Source: Agapetus fuscipes (Eukaryota; Arthropoda; Insecta; Trichoptera; Glossosomatidae). From it: a DNA stretch of 64,000 bases. A program made the position numbers and the translations under genes. The notes under the pieces were generated by a model. It was not told the DNA's origin. It saw only the letters and a program-made list of their open reading frames with translations, and did not search any database. Location: the NCBI GenBank assembly GCA_951799405.1, contig OX637342.1:5952001-6016000 (forward strand). The letters are read 5' to 3'. This document shows positions 30,702 to 41,329 of this stretch, piece by piece; the first letter of the stretch is position 1; each line of letters starts with the position of its first letter.

Positions 30702-30930
30702 ACACCGGTCGAAAGCTCAGTCGGTGAGTGTTTGTATTCGGGTTAGAATCTCACCGAGGGGTGTCAGAAATGATTTCCCGTTTCGGTGTTATTTGAAACC
30801 CCAAATGAAATACCGGCAAGAGCTGGGAATCCCTCACTTCAACTGGAGTAATTGGCGTAAGGCCAGCGTCTTTAACTATAAAAATAAATAGACGCACTGG
30901 GGAAAATGCAGCAAGAAGCTACACGACACG
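30702..30930 (+). mobile_element. SINE-T with deletions
   Basis: ACACCGGTCGAAAGCTCAGT, GATTTCCCGTTTCGGTGTTA, ATACCGGCAAGAGCTGGGAA, AAATGCAGCAAGAAGCTACA. The box B and anticodon region is shortened. An A-rich run follows at 30949-30966. Confidence 0.85.
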
Positions 30931-31085
30931 GGGAAGAAGCGTCATTCACAAAAAAAAAAAAAAAAATTTTAAACAAAAACACTATAAATGGATTGATTTT
31001 TTTTTGAGGAGCCCTGTGAGTTTATAGCACATACGAGATACATATATACTCGTATATGGTTTGACCATTCGACAAGATCATTTGA

Positions 31086-31170
31086 ATGGTTGCTGACACC
31101 TTCGGCGGGATTCGAACCCGAGCTCTCGACATTGAATGCAAGCACTCATCAAGTGAGCTATTGACCGGAC
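31086..31170 (-). mobile_element. SINE-T head
   Basis: GACACCTTCGGCGGGATTCG, AACCCGAGCTCTCGACATTG, AATGCAAGCACTCATCAAGT, GAGCTATTGACCGGAC. Only the tRNA-like head and first body bases. Confidence 0.85.
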
Positions 31171-31371
31171 GGACCCTTACGAGTATAGCCGAATTATTTG
31201 AATTTCTCTATGCTATAACGGTTGATACGAGTTTATAAGAAGGAATACTGTTAATGTGTGATCTATTTATCTATCCCTATGATATTTATTCTAAATCGAC
31301 ATGTAGAGAAATCCCAAATAACAGCACATTCCATAACATTAAACAATCAACAAAAGTCAACAAGATCTGCT

Positions 31372-31632
31372 AAATCTAATCTAAATCTAAATCTAAGCTG
31401 CAAAGATATGTATCATTTGAGATTCATATTAAATGCATTCCCACGAGCAGACACGCATAATTTCGCGCTCACACATGCCGCATGTGGACCTACAATATAA
31501 AAAACCCAATCTCAAATGAACATAAGCCCTGCAACTCTTGCCGACCTTCCCTGAAACAGGGGTAACATTGGCAAAATGAACCATTTTGTACAGTATGGGG
31601 GGTCAACCGCATACCAACCTATCAGTCAAGGA
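31372..31632 (-). mobile_element. SINE-D, full-length
   Basis: CTAATCTAAATCTAAATCTA tail, AGCTGCAAAGATATGTATCA, ACACATGCCGCATGTGGACC, CATACCAACCTATCAGTCAA. Close to the consensus. Confidence 0.95.
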
Positions 31633-32012
31633 ATACAAGCAATTAAATGCATTCAATTCTTCAATTATTAAAAAAAAAAGTTTTTGAGGCCCTTGGTGAT
31701 TCAAAATCAGCCAACAATAATTCCATCCCTGTAAACGTCAGGATGCCCAAGGTCAGCCATAATTCAGGACATTCAAATTCACAAGCCATCCTCCTCATAA
31801 TATTTTCGTTTTATGGTTGTTTTACGAAATTCTTGAAATAATGATAGCTTTGACACAACTGGGGTGAATTTTTATTACCGGGATAAACCCAAATTATCGA
31901 CATCCTCCAAGGCTCCCGCATACATGTTGTTTTATGACAATGCCCATTTCTCTCCTTGCAGTATTCATTACACCAATTAACCATTTGATGAAGCTATTAC
32001 TTCATTAGACTC
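31633..32012. other. No recognised feature
   Basis: The frame at 31647-31841 has no motif. Confidence 0.4.
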
Positions 32013-32065
32013 GGGATTTTCTAAGTTAGTATAGCGACTTTATATTGAATGAAAAGAACGCACGT
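32013..32065. mobile_element. MITE-X arm fragment
   Basis: GGGATTTTCTAAGTTAGTAT, then AGCGACTTTATATTGAATGA, matches the inverse of 12250-12305. It stops exactly where SINE-D starts. Confidence 0.6.
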
Positions 32066-32068
32066 ATG

Positions 32069-32300
32069 ACTTGACTGATAGGTGGGTATGAGGTTGACAC
32101 CCCGTGTTTTAAAAATTGATTCACTTTTGCCAATGCCCCCCCAGTTTCAGGGAAAGATGGCAGGAGTTGGATGGTTTATGTGCAATATGAGGTTTTGTTT
32201 ATTTGTAGGCACACATGCAGAATATGTAGGCGCGAGCCTATATGTGCCTGTTCGTGGGCATGCATTTAATTTGAGCCTTAAATGTTAGCATACCTTTGCA
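32069..32300 (+). mobile_element. SINE-D, full-length
   Basis: CTTGACTGATAGGTGGGTAT, CCAGTTTCAGGGAAAGATGG, GGCACACATGCAGAATATGT, TTCGTGGGCATGCATTTAAT, ATACCTTTGCAA. Confidence 0.9.
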
Positions 32301-32316
32301 AAAAAAAACGTGAATA

Positions 32317-32606
32317 AGCTACACATATAGTGGAATTTCTTTCCGCATTTTCTACGAAAGGGTCGCTTGCCACGAATGGAACCTATTTATTTTTAGAGGT
32401 AAAGGAGACAGCTTTACGCCAACAACCTCAGTTGAAGTGGAGGTTTCCCAGCTTTTGAGGGGGCTGGTACTCATTTATTGTGGAGGCTGAGTAAGCCTTG
32501 CCAGTTTGAAATAAACACCGAAACGGGAAATCATTTATGAAACCATCGGTGGGATTCAAACCCGAGCTGTCAGCATGGAATGCAATTAAACTACCAATTG
32601 AGCTTA
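32317..32606 (-). mobile_element. SINE-T interrupted by Harbinger-like MITE
   Basis: AAGCTACACATATAGTGGAA (3' end) through GGGGGCTGGTACTCATTTAT to CCAATTGAGCTTA. The last bases of the head (TCACTGA, standing for TCGACCGGA) lie beyond the MITE at 32910. Confidence 0.9.
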
Positions 32607-32906
32607 GGGGCCGTCCATAAATTACGTCATCGATTTTTGACGATTTTTGACCCCCCCCCCCACCCTTACAATCATCCTATAGTCATTATCTAATGACCCC
32701 TCCCCCCTCTTGCTGTAATAATGGATGAGCTTAATATTAAGAATGTTGTAAATTTTACATAATATTTTGTATATTTTGTAGAAATTGGTTGAAAAAAAAA
32801 ACAAGAACGACGTCACTTTTGGTACTCGTACATCATTTGCCATCATCCGCAGACCAGATTCCCCCCCCCCCCCTTAATTCGAATGACGTAATATATGGAC
32901 GGCCCC
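32607..32906. mobile_element. Harbinger-like MITE
   Basis: Ends GGGGCCGTCCATAAATTACG and, inverted, GGGGCCGTCCATATATTACG, about 25 bp. TTA stands on both sides (32604-32606, 32907-32909), the 3-bp duplication typical of PIF/Harbinger. Subterminal poly-C runs (32652-32661 and about 32864) face each other. Non-coding. Ends of this kind are widespread in insects (family knowledge). The superfamily assignment is inference. Confidence 0.8.
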
Positions 32907-32909
32907 TTA

Positions 32910-33330
32910 TCACTGATTTATAAGCTGTTTAAAAAAAATGAATTAAGAAAACCATGGTCACTTCTCAAAATAACAGAAAAATTAGTATAATGTTTCATTT
33001 TTTTTATCTGCTTCAAACGAAGGTATGTATATTGATTCATTGCTACTTGATATTAATACGGCATTTAATTGGTTGTACACGAATGTCATGCTCCAATGAT
33101 ACGCTTGTTTTTTAAGGACGCAAAAAGGCAGTCTCTTAAATGATCTGCAGCGAAATGAATAAGTTGTCTTGCGTGGTGCGCGCGCATGCAACGTGTCCAC
33201 CATTTCCCACTTTGTCCATGCGAGATGCGCCATTTAAAACAGGTTGCCATAAGCATTAATTCTTATTTATTGAATGCAAACTAAAACGCAAGAAACGGAC
33301 GGGGAGTGAATTGTGAAACAGAAAAAAGTG
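32910..33330. other. No recognised feature
   Basis: The minus-strand frame at 32982-33233 (83 codons) has no motif. Short GC-rich patch near 33180. Confidence 0.4.
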
Positions 33331-33392
33331 CAAGTATCCCAAGTATAAAACAAATGAGTTTGAACTCAAGCAAAGCGTTTTTCACAATTGTC
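33331..33392. mobile_element. MITE-U half copy
   Basis: CCCAAGTATAAAACAAATGA, then GTTTGAACTCAAGC and AAAGCGTTTTTCAC. Left arm only. Confidence 0.55.
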
Positions 33393-33429
33393 TTGTAGAG
33401 TTTTCTTTTAAAAAAGCTAGTCTGTGATA

Positions 33430-33767
33430 TATTTTTTTTATTTTTTTTAAGAAACCCTGTGCAGGAGACTCCCTAGATTCTAGAGACTCTAGGGGTCTAT
33501 GACACTTGTTGTAGTGCCGCAGAGGTGTACGAGCTTGGTCGTCGCTACAAAGCGCCAATACTCAAGCAAGACCCAGGTGCTGTAAGACTGGATGGACCTT
33601 TTTAGTGACCGGTCTTTGGTAAAGGTTTTTATGATTTTTTTTCAACCCAGCGCAGAACATATTTCTAAATATAAATTGTATTTTTTTGTGCTCCTCCGGG
33701 ATCCGAATCCACAACCTTCCATTTACCGAAGTGTTGCCACTGGACTACGGACCGGACCAAGAAATCC
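33430..33767 (-). mobile_element. SINE-5S with LINE-derived 3' tail
   Basis: On the minus strand: last bases of 5S (GGATTTCTTGGTCCGG), then the tRNA-like unit GTCCGTAGTCCAGTGGCAAC..GTGGATTCGGATCCCGG. The body is CTGGGTTGAAAAAAAATC..CCGGTCACTAAAAAGG..GACGACCAAGCTCG. It then switches to ACACCTCTGCGGCACTACAA, CAAGTGTCATAGACCCCTAG, AGTCTC and an A-rich end (33451-33527 on the plus strand). The final part matches the 3' end of the LINE at 47.5 kb. Confidence 0.9.
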
Positions 33768-34038
33768 ATTTTTCATTATTTTTTCATGGAACATGGAATC
33801 TTACCTACACATATCAATTCTCGCCAACCTAGCGTAGATTCCTAGTGTTCGACGGAGAAAGAAGTGACCCGCTTTTCCCAGATTTTCAAGACATTTTCCT
33901 TAATCTAAGCAAACGACTCAAGCCTAGAAATTGTATCTGGACATGTGACTATTATATTATTATGGATGTTGAACTCCATTGAAATTCCATATAGGAAAAA
34001 TAAAGGGTGAAATACCACTAACCGATCACTTTGGCACA
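33768..34038. other. No recognised feature
   Basis: Spacer between SINE-5S and MITE-W with no match. Confidence 0.35.
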
Positions 34039-34217
34039 CCAGAAACGCTATTCTGCTTAATTTCCTACGACCTTTAGGCGACGAAATAGCGATTCGTTTC
34101 CAAAAATAAGCTGTACTGTAATTTTGTTTATTTATGGAGTTCTTTCACAAGCGCTAAAAAACTCCGACTTGAATTGATATCCAAAGTGTAAGGAATTTCG
34201 CAGAATAGCTCTTCAGG
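34039..34217. mobile_element. MITE-W copy 1
   Basis: CCAGAAACGCTATTCTGCTT, AATTTCCTACGAC at the left end. The inverse at the right is GTAAGGAATTTCGCAGAATA then GCTCTTCAGG, about 30 bp of inverted repeat. The whole element recurs inverted at 54221-54394. Confidence 0.75.
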
Positions 34218-34697
34218 AGGTCCTAGGATCCAATCTTCCAAGAGGAATGTGGACGATCACAGGGTCCACACCGAGCAAGGCCGTTGCAACTTCCTAGTCT
34301 TTGGATGGGCATAAGCTCCACCTCCAAGATGGGATTGTAAGTGGAGAATCAGACTGTACGGTAAAAATAGAGGAACCCCACCTGAAGAAATCCTCCAGGC
34401 GTACAAAACCTTCACAAACCCATGCTAGGAGTAGAAAATTGTTTACAAAGTTTCAATTTTTACCTGTGACTTGGCCAAATGGCCAAAAAAATGCTTATTT
34501 AGTCAGCCATCAACATAATATATTTCCCGCTCATAGAAAGGCATAGAAAATTAGTCTCATTAGATCCTTTCTTACAAGCATACTAGCTGTAGAAACATTA
34601 TGTACATGTACAAAGCACATACAACCTTTAAATATATAGTGCGACTAATTTTTATCTTGAAACCATAACGATAATGCAACACCATTCACGATTTATA
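34218..34697. other. No confident feature
   Basis: The frame at 34301-34546 (DGHKLHLQDGIVSGESDCTV) has no family I recognise. Confidence 0.3.
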
Positions 34698-34785
34698 TTG
34701 TATTCAAACTAAAACGCTCACCAGAGACAGTTTTTTTTTCTGTATGTTTTTTGGTTAACGTTGAGCTTCCGCGTAAAGATTCAGC
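34698..34785. mobile_element. MITE-U partial copy
   Basis: CAAACTAAAACGCTCACCAG, then AGACAG. The right arm is TTTTTTGGTTAACGTTGAGC. Confidence 0.5.
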
Positions 34786-35454
34786 TTGAGGTAAAGATCT
34801 CGCATCGAAGGTAGTCAGGTAGCGTAAATTGTTAAACAGCAAAAAGTGTCGCGGGTCGCATGCCACGGGGTAGTCCATCATCGGGTGGCTCTGCGTGCCG
34901 TTAAGGGAGCGTGAGGAAGCAAGGGAGAATAATGCGCTGAAACCTGAGATGACAAATAATTTATGCCGACGCGGTGTCAGCTAATTTATGTATCCGAATC
35001 AGCGACGCTATAAAGAAATTAAGTACACTATTAAAATGATTGCTCCTTTGCGATGCGTGCGGACGAATATATTTAGTGGAGAGGAATGCGATTCGTGAGT
35101 TGAATGATTCTTTGAAGCAGTGAATGTACTAATGTACATAGCTGGAAGATGACGAAGACTGCAAAGAGGAATAAAATGAAGTCAAAGGGTAGGGGAAGAT
35201 TAAAGAAGGTGCGGGAATCGATGATAACATGCAGTAAAAGTAGAGAAGATTTATTGCAGAATCGACACAAAATTTGAAAAATAATATCTCACTTGTAAAT
35301 GTCACAGGTGCATGGTGCAGGTACCTATGATATTTAGAAACCAATAACAAAATATAAGTTTTTCTTATCCCTACCAACCCGGCTGTGAGACGTCACAACT
35401 TTGTATATAGTACAAATTAAGGTTCAGACCTCATTGGACCTATTCAATAGTGAC
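34786..35454. other. No recognised feature
   Basis: Minus-strand frames at 35073-35377 overlap each other and lack motifs. Confidence 0.4.
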
Positions 35455-35550
35455 GTCTAAGCTTGCAGTAGGCTCTTGAGGTGTGACTCACATAAAACAG
35501 CACTCACCAGATAAATCTTCGCATAATTTATTATTATTTATTTTCTTTTT
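35455..35550 (+). mobile_element. SINE-5S tail fragment
   Basis: GCTTGCAGTAGGCTCTTGAG, GTGTGACTCACATAAAACAG, CACTCACCAGATAAATCTTC, then TTATTATTTATT. AT-tail version. Confidence 0.75.
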
Positions 35551-36746
35551 TAAATAACAGGTTTTCCTAGTAGGTAACAGTGCACCCTCACAGCCATCAA
35601 CACGCCGCGCCGGGAGGAACTCTATTTGTAAAATCTTATTAAATTATACTTAAAAATATTTTTTTCTGACATTTCGAAGACATACCATTGACAAACGTAA
35701 TAAAAGCAGTTTCTGAGTGATGTGTTGAAAAATTACGGAGACAAAATTATTTGCGTGCAATTTATTTCAACTTAAACTCTTACAACAAATCGTTCACTTA
35801 ACTTCCTGTAAGTGAACTGACGAAAAGAAAAAAGACTACTTTTTAAGAAAGTCATTCAGAGTAACATTTTATTTAAGTACCTCATTATAATTTTACATTC
35901 TGACCAGACGCGAGATCGATCAATCCTTAGTCATTAATATGTTGTACAAATAAAAAAAACGCCTACAGAAAACATGCGATAACAACCTTTACAAAGCTAG
36001 CTTGAAGAGCTGTTTTCGTAACTGTGACCTTTGCAGTTTTGATCAATTTCCCTTGATACCTTCACCTGAGCTAAAAACATTGCTTGTCAAGCAAGAAAAG
36101 CTCTTAAACACTTTTGCTATAAGATCGGCATTACTTGTCGTTTTTATATATTTTTCTTGATACCTTCAGTTGAGGAACACAGGTTTCAATTAGTAAAATA
36201 GTCCTAAAAGACTCATGCATTAAGGGCAGTTTTTGTGTGTATGTTTTCTATCGTATTCATCAATTTTCTTTGACACCGTCAGATGCAGTAAATATCTTGT
36301 ACGCGTGCCTTAAAATGAGTGACGTAACACTGATTTAGTTTCATTTAAAATGCATGGAACAGAACTTGATATCAATTTTCGAAAAAAACTTTTTCAATAT
36401 CATATGGGAATAAGGTGACGAAATCCAAACTTAATGTCACAATGTAAAACAAAATAACGCACTTATGTTTAAAATTCTGTTACAAAATTGAAACGGAATT
36501 CATAGGAAGCATTCTTTTTTTTTCAGATAAGATAACGAAAACAATTATAAATGAAAAAAAAAATCTTCGAAGTTGTCATAAAAAACTTTCAATTAAATCT
36601 AGAATTAAAAATTATAAAATAAAGTAAACTGATGATAGTGTGAGAACCGAAAAAGTTAATAATAGATACACAAATAGTGAAAATAAATAGTTTTTCCAAG
36701 GAATAAGAATAAATTCTACATTAGCATCTCTTTATTAAATTTTTCT
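35551..36746. other. AT-rich, nothing recognised
   Basis: About 1.2 kb without repeat match or long frame. Confidence 0.45.
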
Positions 36747-36995
36747 ATGACTTATAGGTTGGTATGAGGCTGACCACCCATACTGTAAATAATGGTTCAC
36801 TTTGCCAATGTCACCCTTGTTTCAGGGAAGGACGGCAAGAGTTGCAGGGCTTATGTTCATTTGAGATTGGGTTTTTTATATTGTAGGTCCACATGCGGCA
36901 TGTGTGAGCGCGAAATTATGCGTGTCTGCTTGTGGGAATGCATTTAATATGAATCTCATATGATACATATCTTTGCAATTTAGATTTAGATTAGA
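36747..36995 (+). mobile_element. SINE-D, full-length
   Basis: TGACTTATAGGTTGGTATGA, GGCTGACCACCCATACTG, GTTTCAGGGAAGGACGGCAA, GTCCACATGCGGCATGTGTG, TTTGCAATTTAGATTTAGAT. Very close to the 37.86 kb copy. Confidence 0.95.
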
Positions 36996-37762
36996 TGCAT
37001 TTTGTCTTTTTTTTTACAAAAAAAAAAATTAAATCATTTCACCTCCTCACATTCACATCATCTCTCCAATCAATCTCAATAAAAACACCAATAAAACGCT
37101 AATAATATAAAGTACGTTGTGTACATTTATCGAGGTGTCTTTAATGGAATTTGGGCCTTTGGGCCGTTAAGCGAGTTAGGGCCTTTAATAGATCATTACT
37201 CTGACTTTTGTAGACCAACACTAATTCACCGAAAGTGCCAACAACGATCTCTCAAACTTTTTCGTACTACATGTTTGCTTTATTTTATTTTGTCACATTC
37301 CTGACAGTTTTATTTCGCCCTGGAGCCGATGATGAAATTGTGGACCAGAAACTCGTGCCGCGACAAAATTGTTTGAAATATATTACTTGGTTTAATGAAA
37401 GTTTATGGCCTCCATATTTCATGATGCTTCGTTATTTTTTTAACTCGATTTAGTAAATTTTAATGCATAAATAGCCTGTTTGCTCAATTAATTTTTTGAA
37501 TTTAAAAATTGTAAGATTCAGGAGAGTACAGAGGGATTTAAAATATTTATTCATTTGATGACGTAATATGTCCAAAAGCGCTCGAATTGGTAAAAACTCT
37601 GTTGAAAAAAAACTAGGTCCTTACTTAGGTATATTTAAACAATTAAAATACTATCTAGACAATGCGAATACACAAATCTAAAATCTTGTAAAACATTGAA
37701 CCTAAAAATATTTTAGAGAAAAATTTTGAATTGTAAAAAACACTTTTCCTCAACTTTCCTGC
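36996..37762. other. No recognised feature
   Basis: Frames at 37119-37304 and 37235-37453 are short and motif-free. Confidence 0.4.
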
Positions 37763-37852
37763 CAAGAGTTGAGATGGTTTGAGCATCTACAAATAATGGA
37801 CGTTAAACGCTTCAAAAAAAGAGTGTACAAAGGGAATATCGGAAGTATACGT
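37763..37852 (+). mobile_element. LINE C-terminus, part 1
   Basis: VEMV/VRWFEHLQIMDVKRFKKR then VYKGNIGS. This is the VRWFGHLKRMDDxELTKKVYRGNV motif as at 51.6 kb. Interrupted by the SINE-D that follows. Confidence 0.7.
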
Positions 37853-37856
37853 TAAA

Positions 37857-38113
37857 CTCCTTGACTGATAGGTTGGTATGCGGCTGACCACCCATACTGT
37901 AAAAAATGGTTCACTTTGCCAATGTCACACCTGCTTCAGGGAAGGTCGGCAAGAGTTGCAGGGCTTATGTTCATTTGAGATTGGGTTTTTATATTGTAGG
38001 TCCACATGCGGCATGTGTAAGCGCGAAATTATGAATGTCTGCTTGTTGGAATGCATTTAATATGAATCTCAAATGATACATATCTTTGCAACTTAGATTT
38101 AGATTTAGATTTT
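37857..38113 (+). mobile_element. SINE-D, full-length, inside a LINE
   Basis: CTCCTTGACTGATAGGTTGG, ATGCGGCTGACCACCCATAC, CACATGCGGCATGTGTAAGC, ATCTTTGCAACTTAGATTTA then GATTTAGATT. Low divergence from the consensus. Confidence 0.95.
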
Positions 38114-38340
38114 AGAAACGTGAAAATAAAAGACCGAGGAATAAATGAATTGATCCACAGCGAATAGACCATCAAAGCCTGGAAAAGATAATTGTGAAGA
38201 CGGACTCAAAGGGGTGCAGGACAATAGGAAGAACCAAAGTATTGTGGCAGTTTTCTGTGCGGTAGGAGTATACGACTTGAGGAGAAAGGTGTTGGACGGG
38301 CAGCGGTGTCTACGGTTAATCAAGGAGGCAAAGAATCACC
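38114..38340 (+). mobile_element. LINE C-terminus, part 2
   Basis: AACGTGAAAATAAAAGACCG, then AGGAATAAATGAATTGATCC, continues the LINE (compare 51.62 kb NVKRRPWKEWIN). Beyond about 38170 the likeness fades. Confidence 0.5.
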
Positions 38341-38621
38341 GCAGCTTGTTATGCGATTTTTAATGAAGAGTCTTATTTTCATGAGTTACTATATTTACAA
38401 TTACTTGTACTAGTTATTTCTAGAAACGACGTCAAGTTTACGAGGTAGTATAAATTAATGATAGGAAATGAGCTTAGAAATGACCAGATATCTCTGGAAT
38501 ACGGATGACTTCCTTAGAAAATTATAAATTCAATGACAGCAACATTCGTCACCAGGTTAGATTACCCATTCAAGAAATATTTTATAATGATTACCACCTT
38601 GTGGAGGGTCTGTAACCGACA

Positions 38622-38751
38622 ACTCACCCACAGCGTTTTTCGCAAATGTATGGAAATTCAAACAGCGTCTCCAGTGAGCGTTTCACTTTCATAACTCTTT
38701 GGTGAAAACGCTATGGTTGAGTTTAAACGGAATGTTTTATACTTGCGATAC
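38622..38751. mobile_element. MITE-U copy 13
   Basis: CACAGCGTTTTTCGCAAATG, ACAGCGTCTCCAGTGAGCGT, then AAAACGCTATGGTTGAGTTT and TGTTTTATACTTGCG. Good arms. Confidence 0.75.
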
Positions 38752-38994
38752 TGGTCTGGTTTGCAGGTATTCCAGGTTTTTACAGGTTTATCAAGTTTTA
38801 TCGACTTGATCTATTGAGACCAGACAGTTTACGAAAATGTCCTGCACTTGGTTGAAAAAAACTTCAGTTCTGTTGAGTGTTTTTTTTTATTATATTTACT
38901 CCCATAATTCATAAAAACAATATGATACAAGTTAATAATAATTTCCACAAAAATTATTAGATAACAAACGAACACATTTTTAGCCATTAATGTT

Positions 38995-39200
38995 CGTTCC
39001 AAAGCTCATTTATTTGGTGAGCCTGGTTTTTGTGTGAATCGCGCCTCAAGAGCTCTCTCAAAAGCTTGATGGTCGCTATATAAAGCACGAATTCTCATGC
39101 AAGATCCAATTTCAGTAAGGCTGGATGCTGCTTTAGCAACCGATCTTTGGTTAAGGCAAATGATTTTTTCAACACAACGAAGATTATATTGGAAAATATA
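38995..39200 (-). mobile_element. SINE-5S body
   Basis: TTATTTGGTGAGCCTGGTTT, TTGTGTGAATCGCGCCTCAA, GCAAGATCCAATTTCAGTAA, TTTGGTTAAGGC. AT-tail version, no 5S or tRNA part. Confidence 0.75.
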
Positions 39201-40204
39201 ATACACTTTTTAGATAAGACTTGAAGATATTTCTGTAGAATGTTTACTCAAACCAGCGTTTTTTTTTTGTATCAAACGCTTTAGTCAAAGTTAACTGTCT
39301 TGACCGCTTTGCGCCGACCACTGGAGTCAACTCAACTCTTTTGGTGTTTCACGATTCTCTGTCTTCCTTTACTTTCCAATCTTGGATTAAGATTGTCCTC
39401 AGTTTGGATTCAAGTGAAGGACGTTTCCAGAGGACTTCCCATGGCTTCAGTTGAGCACGATATATTACAACATTAGTGAAGAATGGTTCTGCGCACGCTC
39501 ACAAACGTCAAATCAGGTGGGACGAGTCGTGGTAGACCTAGCCTGCAATAAATTATAACAGAGTGTCCACTGAGAAGTCACACTCGTGTAACAACTTTAT
39601 GCCCTTATATTAATACATGCAATGGTCTCAGCACATCAAATGACATACATAGAGAATGTTGTAACGTCGCACTGCAAGGTTGATAAAAAAAGGCAAACAA
39701 GTGTTTTGTTACTGGTTGCTAAGGACCATAATCTCGTACAAGAGTAACGTTTTTCCACCGAGAAAAAATTTCAAATTTAAATTTTCCCTGAGTTCGTTTT
39801 TCTTGACACATTTTAAAGAAAACATCCGAGAAACCGTAACGTCTCACACAATCGGGTTCTTACGGAGAAGGCCAACTAATATTTTGTTTAATTTTCAATC
39901 AATTTGAAATAATTAAAAACGAATCTCTTCAACATGTCTTTTTTTCATCCTTATTTTTTACTATTCAGAAAGATAAAAAAAATAACTTTTCAGATTAGAA
40001 AATTACGCGCAATAGTTATAGGCTTAAAAATTATATTTAATGATGTTTACTTTTCATAGAAATTGCTATTTATTTTATAATATGGATGATGTAAATTTTT
40101 CGACCTTTTGAAATCAAAAATGTTTTGATGGTAAAGTATTGAAATTAAAATATTAGTATCAAAACTGAATTTAATACATAAATCATAAATAAAATGTATC
40201 TTCT
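39201..40204. other. No recognised feature
   Basis: About 1 kb. The frame at 39680-39907 (75 codons) is motif-free. Confidence 0.4.
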
Positions 40205-40518
40205 ATAAATCTATAATCTATTATCTAAGTTGCAAGCATATTATTCATTTAAAGCTCTCAGATGTATGCCCACAAACAAACACGTGTAGTTCGCGCTTAC
40301 AAATGCTGAATGTGTACTTACAAATAAAATCCAAACTCAAATGAACATAAGCCCTGCAACTCCTGCCGACATTCCCTGAAACAGGGGTGACATTGGCAAA
40401 GTGAACCATTTTTTACAGTATGGGTGGTCAGCCTCATACCAACCTATAAGTCAAGGAATACGAGTAATAAATGACATTTAAGTTTACAAAAAAAAAACAA
40501 CAAAACCTTAAAAATAAA
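40205..40518 (-). mobile_element. SINE-D with extended 5' part
   Basis: Standard SINE-D (40205-40456). It is followed by ATACGAGTAATAAATGACAT, TTAAGTTTAC, A-run, ACAACAAAACCTTAAAAATA, all shared with 58602-58910. The true 5' end of the family may lie out here. Confidence 0.9.
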
Positions 40519-41329
40519 AATAATTAATTAGAAATCTTAATTAGTAATAATAAAATAACAACAAAAACAAAGTTTTTCTTCACGAGTTTATTTATTTTCT
40601 CGAGCGCTTTCATTGTTATAACACCATTAACAAGGGAACACTTATTGTTCTCGCTTGAGGAAAAATGTCAACTCTTGAAGACTAACTTTGTTTTGTTATT
40701 TTTACATTATTAATGTCGTGTCATCCAACATAAAAGCTCAATCTTATAATTATTTTTAAATTTCGTAAATAAATGAAACTGATATCTTACTTATGGACAG
40801 GCAATAAATAAGCAGAATGACATTTGAATGTAGAAAAAAAATCAAAATAAGTTGAGTTGCCTTTTATTGGTTTCCCATCGTGCTTTAATGTTAAAAATTG
40901 TAGATTTATTTACGACAATTTACCTTATAAGCCGATTATTACCACTGGTGGCCATATAAAAACGACACTTTGATTTGGATAATGCTCAGAAAGTGGAAAT
41001 TGAAATATTCTTCTAATAAAATCAAAATTCATTGCGATCCATTTCAAAGTAAGGCGACCAAACTTCTACCTAAAATATCTTTCAACAAAGTTCTTCGTCG
41101 ATATCTTCAAATAAAATATATTAAAAAACGTAGACAAGAATGTGCTAACATCAGCGAAAGAAGTACATGATTTTAAAAAAATATTCATTGAAGGTACCAA
41201 GCACATCTATTGAATTTTTTTTATACCTTTATGAACTGCGAAAATATAAATAAATACATAAATCTTACGATGATTTTTTTAATAAGCGCTGTATTATACG
41301 TAAATCACACTTTTAATTCCTTCTGCTGC
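40519..41329. other. AT-rich, nothing recognised
   Basis: The frame at 40970-41170 (66 codons, lysine-rich) has no motif. Confidence 0.4.
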
